This document shows positions 1-5,233 of a stretch of 6,792 bases of DNA, one piece after another. Source of the stretch: Candidatus Sabulitectum sp. Its GTDB lineage: Bacteria; Fermentibacterota; Fermentibacteria; Fermentibacterales; JCC-6. The notes below the pieces were generated by a model. That model ran no database searches. It worked only from the letters and a program-made list of their open reading frames with translations, and was not told the DNA's origin. A program made the position numbers and the translations under genes. The stretch lies in NCBI GenBank assembly GCA_023136985.1, contig JAGLQD010000175.1:1-6792 (forward strand), given 5' to 3'. Within the stretch, counting starts at the first letter, position 1. Each line of letters opens with the position of its first letter.

Positions 1-2
1 CC

Positions 3-1766
3 TTCAGATTCAATCCCGCCACTGGCGAACTGATGGTCGCAAGAACTCTCAGAGTTAGAATCGACTTCTCAGGATCAGTGGATGCTATTGCTTATTCTTC
101 CACTGAAACAGTAAGAAACAGTGCAGAAAGAATGCTCATCAACTACGACATGGTTGATGCTGCCGCTTCTACACCCACTGACGCAGAAGCTGCTGACTAT
201 GTATTTGTTACTATAGACGCCAACCTCAGTGCCATTATGCCTCTGGTAGAATTCTATCAGGGTATTGGTTATGAGGTTGCTGTTGAATCATTCGCAAGCT
301 CCGCATCCACAAGCGCTATTAAAGCTGCAATTGCTGATCACTATGACACAAGCATGACCCGCTTTGCTCTTATAGCTGGCGATCACGCCGCTCTTCCAAG
401 TTACAACTACGGTTCTTTCGTAGGGGATTACTGGTATGCCTGCCTTGTGGGCACCGACCTTACACCTGAAGTTGCAGTTGGTCGTCTTACAGGTAACGCA
501 GCGCAGATCACAACACAGGTCAGCAAGATCATCGACGGTTACTACCAGTACTCCTTCTCTGACTCCAACACCACAGGCATCATTCCAAGCACTTCCGTTC
601 TTGCTGCTCACGCTGAGCAATACCCCGGCAAGTATACCCAGTGCTGCAATGAAATCGCCGACTCTACATACGCAATTAATATGACCTTTTGGAAGATCTT
701 CCCTCCTGAGGGCGGAACAAATGCAATGGTCTCAGACTGGGTTAACTCCGGCGTGGGTTCTGTTGGGTACAGAGGTCACGGCAGCACGACAGCATGGGTC
801 TGGAGCGCTCCTGGAACATGGTCTAAAACCAACATTCAGGCACTTACCAACACCTTCATGCCTCCTTTCTGGAACATTGACTGTCTTAACGGAGAGTACC
901 AGACATCCACAGAGTGCCTTGCAGAAAGCTTTGCATGGGACGATCACGGTGCCAGCGGCAACCTCTCTGCCAACGACCCTTCATATACCGTACCGAACCA
1001 TGACTACATGAAGCTGATCTATCAGGGTCTTTACAACAACGGCTCATATCATGTTGCTGAAACCATTAATGAAGCAGCTGTGTATATCATCGGCTTGCAC
1101 GGTTCAATTGGTGAAACCAACGCCAAGATGTACATCTGGTTCGGTGACCCTGCCATGGAGATCTTCACCAATGACACAGCCAACCCCACGAATCTTGCCA
1201 TTGCCTGCAACCCCGGTATGGTTAACCCCGGTTCACAGACAATCACAATGACTGTTACAAGTGCCGGTTCCCCGGTCAGTGGAGCAACTGTAGCACTTTC
1301 AGACGGTATTGATGGTGTAAGCACCATTACCTTCTTTGAAACTGCAACAACAAACAGCAGTGGAGTTGCTTCCTTCTCTGTTAATGTCCCTGCCAGCAGC
1401 ACCAAGCTCTACACTGGCGCAAGACTTCACAACTACGGTCCTGTTTCCGCTCAGATTGATGTCTACCCACTGGCAACAGATGACTCTTTCGAAGGAATAG
1501 AGACCTTTACACTAGGCGTTGCCGTTTCCTCCAACCCCATCACAGGCACCGCTGCTCTTAACTTCTCCACACCGGCTGCCGGTCATGCCACCGTTCAGGT
1601 GTTTGACCTCTCAGGCCGTACTGTGGATACACTGGTTAACGAAGAAGTAGCTGCCGGTAACCACTCCGTAAGCTGGACACCTGGAAACATCTCCAGTGGT
1701 GTTTACTTCGTACGCCTTACAACCACAGCAGGCACCGTTTCCACCCAGGCAATGGTTCTTCGCTAA
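3..1766 (+). CDS. Gingipain-like peptidase C25 with C-terminal secretion-sorting domain (5' partial)
   Basis: Secreted cysteine endopeptidase of family C25. The frame is open to the left edge, and the residues before the Met at 33 (FNPATGEL) continue a gingipain-type propeptide, so the true start lies outside the window. Counting from the Met at 33, the catalytic pair is visible: His249 in RGHGS and Cys284 in DCLNG, 35 residues apart, as in gingipains. A GDPAM motif near residue 370 closes the protease domain. It is followed by an Ig-like region (about 385-480) and a C-terminal domain (about 495-577) with SSNPITG, VFDLSGR and SSGVYFVRL motifs ending in MVLR. That ending is typical of type A type IX-secretion sorting or FlgD-like domains, which direct export and are usually cleaved at the cell surface. 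The gene is isolated from what follows by a terminator. Family is clear; substrate is unknown. Confidence 0.9.
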   Translation, partial: FRFNPATGELMVARTLRVRIDFSGSVDAIAYSSTETVRNSAERMLINYDMVDAAASTPTDAEAADYVFVTIDANLSAIMPLVEFYQGIGYEVAVESFASSASTSAIKAAIADHYDTSMTRFALIAGDHAALPSYNYGSFVGDYWYACLVGTDLTPEVAVGRLTGNAAQITTQVSKIIDGYYQYSFSDSNTTGIIPSTSVLAAHAEQYPGKYTQCCNEIADSTYAINMTFWKIFPPEGGTNAMVSDWVNSGVGSVGYRGHGSTTAWVWSAPGTWSKTNIQALTNTFMPPFWNIDCLNGEYQTSTECLAESFAWDDHGASGNLSANDPSYTVPNHDYMKLIYQGLYNNGSYHVAETINEAAVYIIGLHGSIGETNAKMYIWFGDPAMEIFTNDTANPTNLAIACNPGMVNPGSQTITMTVTSAGSPVSGATVALSDGIDGVSTITFFETATTNSSGVASFSVNVPASSTKLYTGARLHNYGPVSAQIDVYPLATDDSFEGIETFTLGVAVSSNPITGTAALNFSTPAAGHATVQVFDLSGRTVDTLVNEEVAAGNHSVSWTPGNISSGVYFVRLTTTAGTVSTQAMVLR

Positions 1767-1786
1767 GGGTAAAGTTACAGATACCG

Positions 1787-1817
1787 AAAGGGGGCAGCAA
1801 ACGCTGCCCCCTTTTTT
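1787..1817 (+). terminator. Rho-independent terminator of the C25 peptidase gene
   Basis: A 12-bp stem (AAAGGGGGCAGC paired with GCTGCCCCCTTT) closes a 4-nt AAAC loop and runs into a run of six T. It starts 20 nt after the peptidase stop codon. This is a textbook intrinsic terminator and marks the border between the peptidase gene and the accessory block. Confidence 0.93.
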
Positions 1818-1875
1818 GTCCGCTTCCCTTCTGGAAAACAAATTTGATTTGAAACTGCAGCACTTGCCCCTGTCA

Positions 1876-1931
1876 TTGGCATCGATTCCTTGCGTAAAGT
1901 ATCATCGCAGTGACAAATGTATTAAATTTGT
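1876..1931 (+). promoter_or_regulatory. Promoter and possible operator of the HEPN/MNT operon
   Basis: TTGGCA (1876-1881) and TATCAT (1900-1905) are each 5/6 matches to the sigma-70 boxes, with an 18-nt spacer. Transcription would begin near 1912. A 6-bp inverted repeat, ACAAAT (1913-1918) and ATTTGT (1926-1931) with a 7-nt spacer, lies on the expected start site, which is a good place for an autorepressor. A related palindrome, CAAATTTG, occurs upstream at 1840-1847. Boxes and repeat are seen directly; operator function is inferred. Confidence 0.5.
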
Positions 1932-1948
1932 GAGTAAGGAGACCTGAA

Positions 1949-2365
1949 ATGAACACCATTGATGAAACCAGATGGCAACAAAGATTCGATCATTTCGCCA
2001 GGGCGTTAACTCAATTAAAGCTTGCCTGCGGTAAAAAAGAATTCTCGGTTCTGGAGCGAGCCGGGCTGATTCAGATTTTTGGATATACTTTTGAACTCTC
2101 ATGGAAAACTTTAAAAGATCTGCTATTGTATGAGGGTTATGACTTGAAAAGCCCACGACAGGTTATTCGAAAGAGCTTTGAACTTGCATTTGTAAGCGAA
2201 GAAAATTGCGAGTTATTTCTTAATGCCCTGCTCAAGCGAAACCTCCTCAGCCATACTTATGAAGAAGAAACAGCTCTCGAAGCAGAACGGTTGATCACAA
2301 ACTATTATTACCCGTTGTTGACTGCTATACACAATCAGCTGGAACAAAGACTGCATGAAAACTGA
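1949..2365 (+). CDS. HI0074-family HEPN protein (toxin or substrate-binding partner of the nucleotidyltransferase)
   Basis: A 138-residue, mostly helical protein of the nucleotidyltransferase-substrate-binding (HI0074) branch of the HEPN superfamily. It keeps the motif RNLLSHTY with Arg97, His102 and Tyr104, which is the RX4HXY signature of HEPN ribonucleases. In studied HepT/MntA (type VII) toxin-antitoxin pairs, the Arg and His cut RNA and the Tyr is AMPylated by the partner enzyme. All three residues are present, so it is probably an active or recently active toxin. The start is fixed by AAGGAG (1936-1941), 7 nt upstream of the ATG. Its 3' end overlaps the nucleotidyltransferase gene by 11 bp, implying translational coupling. 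Family assignment is firm; RNase activity is inferred, and older literature calls this group only substrate-binding. Confidence 0.88.
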   Translation: MNTIDETRWQQRFDHFARALTQLKLACGKKEFSVLERAGLIQIFGYTFELSWKTLKDLLLYEGYDLKSPRQVIRKSFELAFVSEENCELFLNALLKRNLLSHTYEEETALEAERLITNYYYPLLTAIHNQLEQRLHEN

Positions 2366-2687
2366 CAGGTTAAACAGCAGGTACAAAGACATCATAATCA
2401 ACATATTAGCCGCCAACCCGCGAGTTGAACAGATTGTACTGTTCGGTTCCCGAGCTATCAATACATTCACTCCCACTTCCGATATCGATCTTGCTCTGTT
2501 TGGAGATGAGTTAACTTTATCAGATCAGGCAAATCTAGTTGATCAAATTCATCATTCAGTTGTTCCATTTGAAGTTGACCTGCTGCGATACAGCTCTGTT
2601 TCAAACAGAGAACTTCTGGAACACATCATCAGAGATGGTGTGGTGTGGTATTCAAAAATTGATTCACTTCATAGAACACAGCAATAA
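2355..2687 (+). CDS. Minimal nucleotidyltransferase (MNT), antitoxin of the HEPN/MNT pair
   Basis: A 110-residue minimal nucleotidyltransferase. The polymerase-beta-type active site is complete: GSRA at 31-34, SDID with Asp43 and Asp45, and a third carboxylate, Asp75, in FEVDLL. These bind the metal ions for NTP transfer. In characterised pairs the enzyme inactivates its HEPN partner by AMPylating the Tyr of RX4HXY. It starts inside the HEPN gene, with an 11-bp overlap. The last part of the gene (from 2593) lies in a direct repeat, and a second tail-like copy occurs at 3370. The intact protein carries about ten residues (KIDSLHRTQQ) beyond WYS, where the other copy has a stop codon, so this extension may have been gained by rearrangement. 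Confidence 0.88.
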   Translation: MKTDRLNSRYKDIIINILAANPRVEQIVLFGSRAINTFTPTSDIDLALFGDELTLSDQANLVDQIHHSVVPFEVDLLRYSSVSNRELLEHIIRDGVVWYSKIDSLHRTQQ

Positions 2688-2737
2688 CTCTGATGGATTA
2701 ACATTGAAATCATGCCCTTGACTTGCACAATTTCAAT
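2593..2737 (+). repeat. Left direct repeat (MNT 3' end plus downstream DNA)
   Basis: This 145-bp stretch matches 3370-3510. It includes the last 31 codons of the nucleotidyltransferase and 50 bp of noncoding DNA. A 54-bp block (2675-2728) is identical in both copies. Differences cluster at the 5' end and in the middle (about 2654-2674), where the copies differ by 4 bp in length. It ends just before the antitoxin stop codon, and similarity stops abruptly at 2738. Confidence 0.9.
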
Positions 2738-2751
2738 CAGGTGACTGGATA

Positions 2752-3039
2752 TTACGGTGCTTCCTGAGCTCTTCTTTCCATCAGTATTTCTCGTCCAAGA
2801 TATAATTTAACAAGACTCTGGTAGGGAATATCCTTTTTGTGTGCAAGAACTTTCAACTGCTCAATCATGTATTCAGGAAGACGAATTGAGATTGATTTTG
2901 TTGTGGGCTTAAGATTCGGGAAGACTCCGTGATCAGGAGAGTTGATGTTCATGTAATCTAAAGGAGAGTTTTTTGACCAGAACTCTCTTTCCTGGTCCTC
3001 GTTATCAAACAAGGGTATTGTCTTATGAGTGTTTTTCAT
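2752..3039 (-). CDS. CopG/BrnA-type ribbon-helix-helix antitoxin
   Basis: A 95-residue antitoxin partner of BrnT. The N-terminal part (IPLFDNEDQEREFW, then SPLDYM) is typical of the CopG-type antitoxin family found next to DUF497 toxins and likely binds the toxin. The C-terminal half reads KSISIRLPEYMIEQLKVLA, then a second helix with IPYQSLVKLYL. This is a ribbon-helix-helix DNA-binding fold, which in BrnTA systems represses the operon's own promoter. The start overlaps the end of brnT by 17 bp. A purine-rich stretch just upstream of the ATG can serve as ribosome-binding site. It is convergent with the nucleotidyltransferase gene, with 64 bp between the two stop codons. It belongs to the CopG-type family rather than classic BrnA by its N-terminus, so no symbol is given. 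Confidence 0.87.
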   Translation of the reverse strand: MKNTHKTIPLFDNEDQEREFWSKNSPLDYMNINSPDHGVFPNLKPTTKSISIRLPEYMIEQLKVLAHKKDIPYQSLVKLYLGREILMERRAQEAP

Positions 3040-3322
3040 AATACTTTCTCTCTTTTCTGCTCATATCCCGTGCGGAGATGATTCTAATTTGTTTTCCGCG
3101 AACGGTGTAAATAATAGTTAATTGTCGATAGGAATCGGTTTTGCCAAAAGCACTGTATCTAATCTCAGTCTGTGAATGCTTGTGATCGCTTACAATAATT
3201 AATGGTTGATTAAAGAAAATCTCTTCACATTCTCCGTTAGAGACATTGTGTTTCAATAAATTCTTTTTACTATTCCCATCATTCCATTCAAAACCCGTAA
3301 TATCCGCTTGAAGTCTTTTCAT
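3023..3322 (-). CDS. brnT: BrnT family (DUF497) ribonuclease toxin
   Basis: A toxin of the RelE-like BrnT family, 99 residues from the start chosen here. Family landmarks are FEWNDGNSKKNLLKHNVS near the N-terminus, a central EIRYSAFGKT strand, and IRIISARDMSRKERKYYEKH at the C-terminus, where the RIISAR motif supplies conserved residues of the active fold. BrnT toxins cleave RNA and block translation until bound by their antitoxin, which is the next gene and overlaps by 17 bp. The frame is open upstream to an ATG at 3457, but a strong promoter (3329-3357) lies within that extension and ends 6 nt before the ATG at 3322. The extra residues would be antisense to a nucleotidyltransferase relic. 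The ATG at 3322 is therefore preferred. There is no convincing Shine-Dalgarno sequence. Confidence 0.87.
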   Translation of the reverse strand: MKRLQADITGFEWNDGNSKKNLLKHNVSNGECEEIFFNQPLIIVSDHKHSQTEIRYSAFGKTDSYRQLTIIYTVRGKQIRIISARDMSRKERKYYEKHS

Positions 3323-3328
3323 GCTCTT

Positions 3329-3357
3329 ATTGTATATATATGCCATATACATGCCAA
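3329..3357 (-). promoter_or_regulatory. brnT: Promoter of the brnT-antitoxin operon with a palindrome in its spacer
   Basis: Read on the minus strand: TTGGCA (-35, 5/6), a 17-nt spacer, and TACAAT (-10, 5/6), which is near consensus. The -10 box is followed by 6 nt and then the ATG, so the transcript would begin at or beside the start codon. The spacer holds a 13-bp palindrome with one central base (3337-3349; arms TATATG and CATATA), a plausible site for the ribbon-helix-helix antitoxin. Confidence 0.68.
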
Positions 3358-3369
3358 GTCGAAGATCTT

Positions 3370-3510
3370 GCTCAGTTTCAAACAGGGAACTGCTTAAACA
3401 CATCATCAGAGATGGTGTGGTGTGGTATTCATGAATTAGTTCGCGACAACACAGCAATAACTCTGATGGATTAACATTGAAATCATGCCCTTGACTTGCA
3501 CGATTTCAAT
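3370..3510 (+). repeat. Right direct repeat (second copy, before the ATPase gene)
   Basis: This 141-bp copy of 2593-2737 contains the identical 54-bp block at 3448-3501. Together the two copies flank a 632-bp segment (2738-3369) holding only the BrnT/antitoxin operon and its promoter. Unlike the left copy, this one continues smoothly into a full inverted repeat and the ATPase promoter, so its right side appears to be the original context. Confidence 0.9.
3372..3434 (+). pseudogene. Relic of the C-terminus of a second nucleotidyltransferase gene
   Basis: In frame, this reads SVSNRELLKHIIRDGVVWYS and then TGA. It matches residues 81-100 of the nucleotidyltransferase encoded at 2355-2687, with one replacement (Glu to Lys). 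At the DNA level the 20 codons differ at five sites, four of them synonymous (tct/tca, aga/agg, ctt/ctg, ctg/ctt). That pattern suggests the relic came from a gene under selection rather than from a fresh copy decaying freely. No start codon or catalytic domain remains; the DNA upstream is the brnT promoter. Confidence 0.8.
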
Positions 3511-3514
3511 GTTA
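3472..3514. promoter_or_regulatory. 13-bp perfect inverted repeat bracketing the ATPase promoter -35 box
   Basis: TAACATTGAAATC (3472-3484) and GATTTCAATGTTA (3502-3514) are perfect inverted arms with a 17-nt spacer. Their centres are 30 bp apart, about three helical turns, so both arms face the same side of the helix. The spacer contains the -35 box, and the right arm fills the region between -35 and -10. Two readings fit: an operator for a dimeric or tetrameric repressor, or an RNA hairpin. The weak T-run after it argues against an efficient terminator. In the left repeat only the left arm and 8 bp of the right arm remain. Confidence 0.65.
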
Positions 3515-3518
3515 TTTT
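3491..3518 (+). promoter_or_regulatory. Promoter of the AAA/DUF4143 ATPase gene
   Basis: TTGACT (3491-3496, 5/6) and TATTTT (3513-3518, 4/6) are separated by 16 nt. Six nucleotides then separate the -10 box from the ATG at 3525, implying a leaderless mRNA, and no Shine-Dalgarno site is present. The -35 box also exists in the left repeat (2718-2723), but no -10 box follows there. Confidence 0.55.
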
Positions 3519-3524
3519 CAACAC

Positions 3525-4676
3525 ATGATAAAAAGAAAAAAACTTTTAGACAAACTTTTATTCAGTATTAGAGTGAATCCTGTGACGGCTCTCCTTGGTC
3601 CCAGGCAATGTGGTAAAACCACCATAGCCCAATCCGTTCATCAAGTTCAACCTGTAAACCATTTTGATCTTGAAAATCCAATTGACCGGGCTGCTCTCAA
3701 AAATCCGATCATGGTTCTTGGCGACTTATGCGGTTTGGTTGTTCTTGATGAAATACACCGAATGCCTGAACTCTATGAGATTCTTCGTGTTCTGGTAGAC
3801 GATCAATCATGCAAAGCGAAGTTTCTAGTTCTTGGAAGCTCATCTCCGCAAATAGTAAGAGAGGTCTCAGAAACTCTCGCTGGAAGAATTGGTTTTGTGG
3901 ATATGTCCGGCTTTAACCTTCAGGAAGTCTCCGACGACTCTTGGAGAGATCTCTGGTTGAGGGGTGGTTTTCCTCGTTCCTTCCTTGCGGAAAGCCAAAT
4001 AGCCAGTATACGCTGGAGAGAAGACTTCACAAGAACATTTCTTGAACGGGATATTCCACTTCTGGGCTTTCGAATTCCGCCAGAGGCAATGAGGAAATTC
4101 TGGACCATGCTTGCTCATTATCACGGTCAGAAATGGAATGCTGCTGAATTCTCCAGATCTCTTGGAGAAAGAGAAAAAACTGCAGCAGCTTACCTGGATA
4201 TTCTTTGTGGCACCTTCATGGTTAGAAAGCTGCAGCCATGGTATGTGAACATGAAGAAAAGACAGGTGCGTTCTCCCAAAGTGTTTATCAGAGATTCCGG
4301 AATTTTACATTCTCTTCTCTCAATTCAATCATCCAGAGAACTTCTCAGTCATATAAAAGCAGGAGCCTCATGGGAGGGCTTTGCTCTGGAACAAGTTCTC
4401 TCCCTGACCGGAGACAGAAAGGCCTGGTTCTGGGGAACACATTCCGGAGCCGAAATTGACCTGCTTATTGACCCTGAGGGCATCAATCTGGGATTTGAGT
4501 TCAAGCTTACAGAAAACGTTCGCACAACAAAATCCATGAGAATTGCACTAGAAGATCTGGGACTGAGTAAACTTTACCTGGTACACCCCGGGGAAAGAAC
4601 ATTCAGGCTTGATGAAAAAATCACAGCATTAGGTATCTCTGATCTTGTTTCAGAGCTTGCTCCTTACACCCCTTGA
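3525..4676 (+). CDS. AAA ATPase with DUF4143 C-terminal domain
   Basis: A 383-residue protein of the common AAA_14/DUF4143 architecture. The Walker A motif is GPRQCGKTT (25-33), Walker B is LVVLDE (71-76) followed by IHRMP, and a sensor-1-like strand is FLVLGSSSP (100-108). A GGFP motif in the middle starts the linker typical of this family. The C-terminal domain has WEGFALEQVL (from Trp283), then GAEIDLLI (Asp312) and FEFKL (Glu325, Lys327). Together these match the D...ExK core of PD-(D/E)XK nuclease-like folds. Length is normal for the family and nothing appears broken. The biological role of these ATPases is not established; they are frequent in variable genome regions. Here the gene stands alone, divergent from brnT, with its own promoter overlapped by an inverted repeat. 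Its TGA overlaps a possible promoter for the ribosomal operon. Confidence 0.9.
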   Translation: MIKRKKLLDKLLFSIRVNPVTALLGPRQCGKTTIAQSVHQVQPVNHFDLENPIDRAALKNPIMVLGDLCGLVVLDEIHRMPELYEILRVLVDDQSCKAKFLVLGSSSPQIVREVSETLAGRIGFVDMSGFNLQEVSDDSWRDLWLRGGFPRSFLAESQIASIRWREDFTRTFLERDIPLLGFRIPPEAMRKFWTMLAHYHGQKWNAAEFSRSLGEREKTAAAYLDILCGTFMVRKLQPWYVNMKKRQVRSPKVFIRDSGILHSLLSIQSSRELLSHIKAGASWEGFALEQVLSLTGDRKAWFWGTHSGAEIDLLIDPEGINLGFEFKLTENVRTTKSMRIALEDLGLSKLYLVHPGERTFRLDEKITALGISDLVSELAPYTP

Positions 4677-4702
4677 CCTTCAGTGGGTTACAGTGGCATA
4701 TT
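4673..4702 (+). promoter_or_regulatory. Possible promoter of the rpsF operon
   Basis: TTGACC (4673-4678, 5/6) overlaps the ATPase stop codon and is followed after 18 nt by CATATT (4697-4702, 4/6). Transcription from it would give a leader of about 180 nt. It is the best pair I see in the gap, but the -10 box is weak. Confidence 0.35.
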
Positions 4703-4740
4703 CGCAGGCTGCTTGCCCCTTCTACAGAGTGGGGGACAAC

Positions 4741-4760
4741 GCGACACTATTAATTGTCGC
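4741..4760 (+). other. Stem-loop in the rpsF leader
   Basis: GCGACA pairs perfectly with TGTCGC around an 8-nt AT-rich loop. No T-run follows, so it does not look like a terminator. A weaker hairpin precedes it (CCCC near 4716 with GGGG near 4732). Together they suggest a folded 5' leader. The rest of the gap 4677-4886 shows no gene or tRNA. Confidence 0.45.
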
Positions 4761-4832
4761 CGGCCCGGAAGCAGGGCGCTGTTGCGTCGGATCGTTGAAT
4801 ACGATTCTTTAGAAACTGTTCAGTCAGTCTCT

Positions 4833-4877
4833 TTCCGGGTCCGGTGTTTGTTACACACCAGCAGGGCCGGAAGGAGG
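4833..4877 (+). promoter_or_regulatory. Candidate S6:S18-type autoregulatory leader of rpsF
   Basis: An outer stem, TTCCGG (4833-4838) with CCGGAA (4867-4872), encloses an inner hairpin, GGTGT (4843-4847) with ACACC (4855-4859). Between them lies an unequal internal loop of 4 nt on the left and 7 nt on the right. The outer stem shares its last two bases with the ribosome-binding site AAGGAGG (4871-4877), so folding would reduce access to it. The sequence TCCGGTG resembles the ACCGGTG segment of 16S rRNA in the region bound by S6 and S18, and autoregulatory S6:S18 leaders are known upstream of rpsF in many bacteria. Stem and position are seen; binding is inferred. Confidence 0.5.
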
Positions 4878-4886
4878 CTTTGTTAA

Positions 4887-5231
4887 TTGCGTAAATACGA
4901 GACCGTACTGATCTGGAATGCCAGTCTTTCTGAAGCGGAGCTTAAGAAAGAAACAGGCAATGTGCAGGAGATCGTCACAAACGGTGGAGGAGAACTCACA
5001 GGTTTTGACGACTGGGGTCGCCGTCAGCTGGCGTACCTTATCAACAAAGAAAGCGAAGGTGTTTACCACTTCGTTCACTGGAATGGCGATACAGAAGTTA
5101 AGCTGGCCATCGACAAGGTGCTCAGAATCAACGACAAGTGTCTCCGTCACCTGACCCTTAAGGATGATCGCGACGTTATGGGAAAATCGACTTCCTATGA
5201 CGATTCTCCAGCATTTGACCAGGGAGAGTAA
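4887..5231 (+). CDS. rpsF: 30S ribosomal protein S6
   Basis: A 114-residue S6 protein that binds 16S rRNA in the platform of the small subunit as a pair with S18. The N-terminus RKYETVLIWNASLSEAEL, the central GFDDWGRRQLAYLINKESEGVYHFVHW and the final LRHLTLKDD are classic S6 strands. The start codon is TTG: the reading RKYETV follows it directly, AAGGAGG lies 9 nt upstream, and no in-frame ATG occurs nearby. The C-terminus has a short acidic tail, as in many S6 proteins. It is the first gene of a tight + strand operon; ssb starts 2 nt after its stop. A folded leader precedes it and may provide feedback control. Confidence 0.96.
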   Translation: MRKYETVLIWNASLSEAELKKETGNVQEIVTNGGGELTGFDDWGRRQLAYLINKESEGVYHFVHWNGDTEVKLAIDKVLRINDKCLRHLTLKDDRDVMGKSTSYDDSPAFDQGE

Positions 5232-5233
5232 CC

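Noticed and set aside
1049..1405. Minus-strand open frame of 118 codons within the peptidase gene
   Set aside because: It lies antisense to a well-supported coding region with clear domain motifs and has no recognisable protein features.
3323..3457. Longer form of BrnT starting at the ATG at 3457
   Set aside because: The extension is antisense to the nucleotidyltransferase relic and contains the near-consensus brnT promoter; family alignment begins after the ATG at 3322.
2593..3510. Insertion sequence or CRISPR explanation for the repeats
   Set aside because: Only two copies, no regular spacers, no transposase, no terminal inverted repeats around the cassette; the repeats are gene-tail sequence.
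4670..4677. Third copy of the repeat after the ATPase (shared 8-mer CCCTTGAC)
   Set aside because: Similarity does not extend beyond about 8 nt, which is expected by chance.
4741..4760. Terminator for the ATPase gene
   Set aside because: The stem is perfect but has only 6 bp and is followed by GC-rich sequence rather than a T-run, so intrinsic termination is unlikely.
4677..4886. tRNA or other structural RNA gene in the gap before rpsF
   Set aside because: No T-arm consensus, no cloverleaf and no fitting acceptor stem; the hairpins fit better as a leader.
4851..5150. Minus-strand open frame of 99 codons over rpsF
   Set aside because: Shadow of the S6 gene; the plus-strand product is unmistakable.
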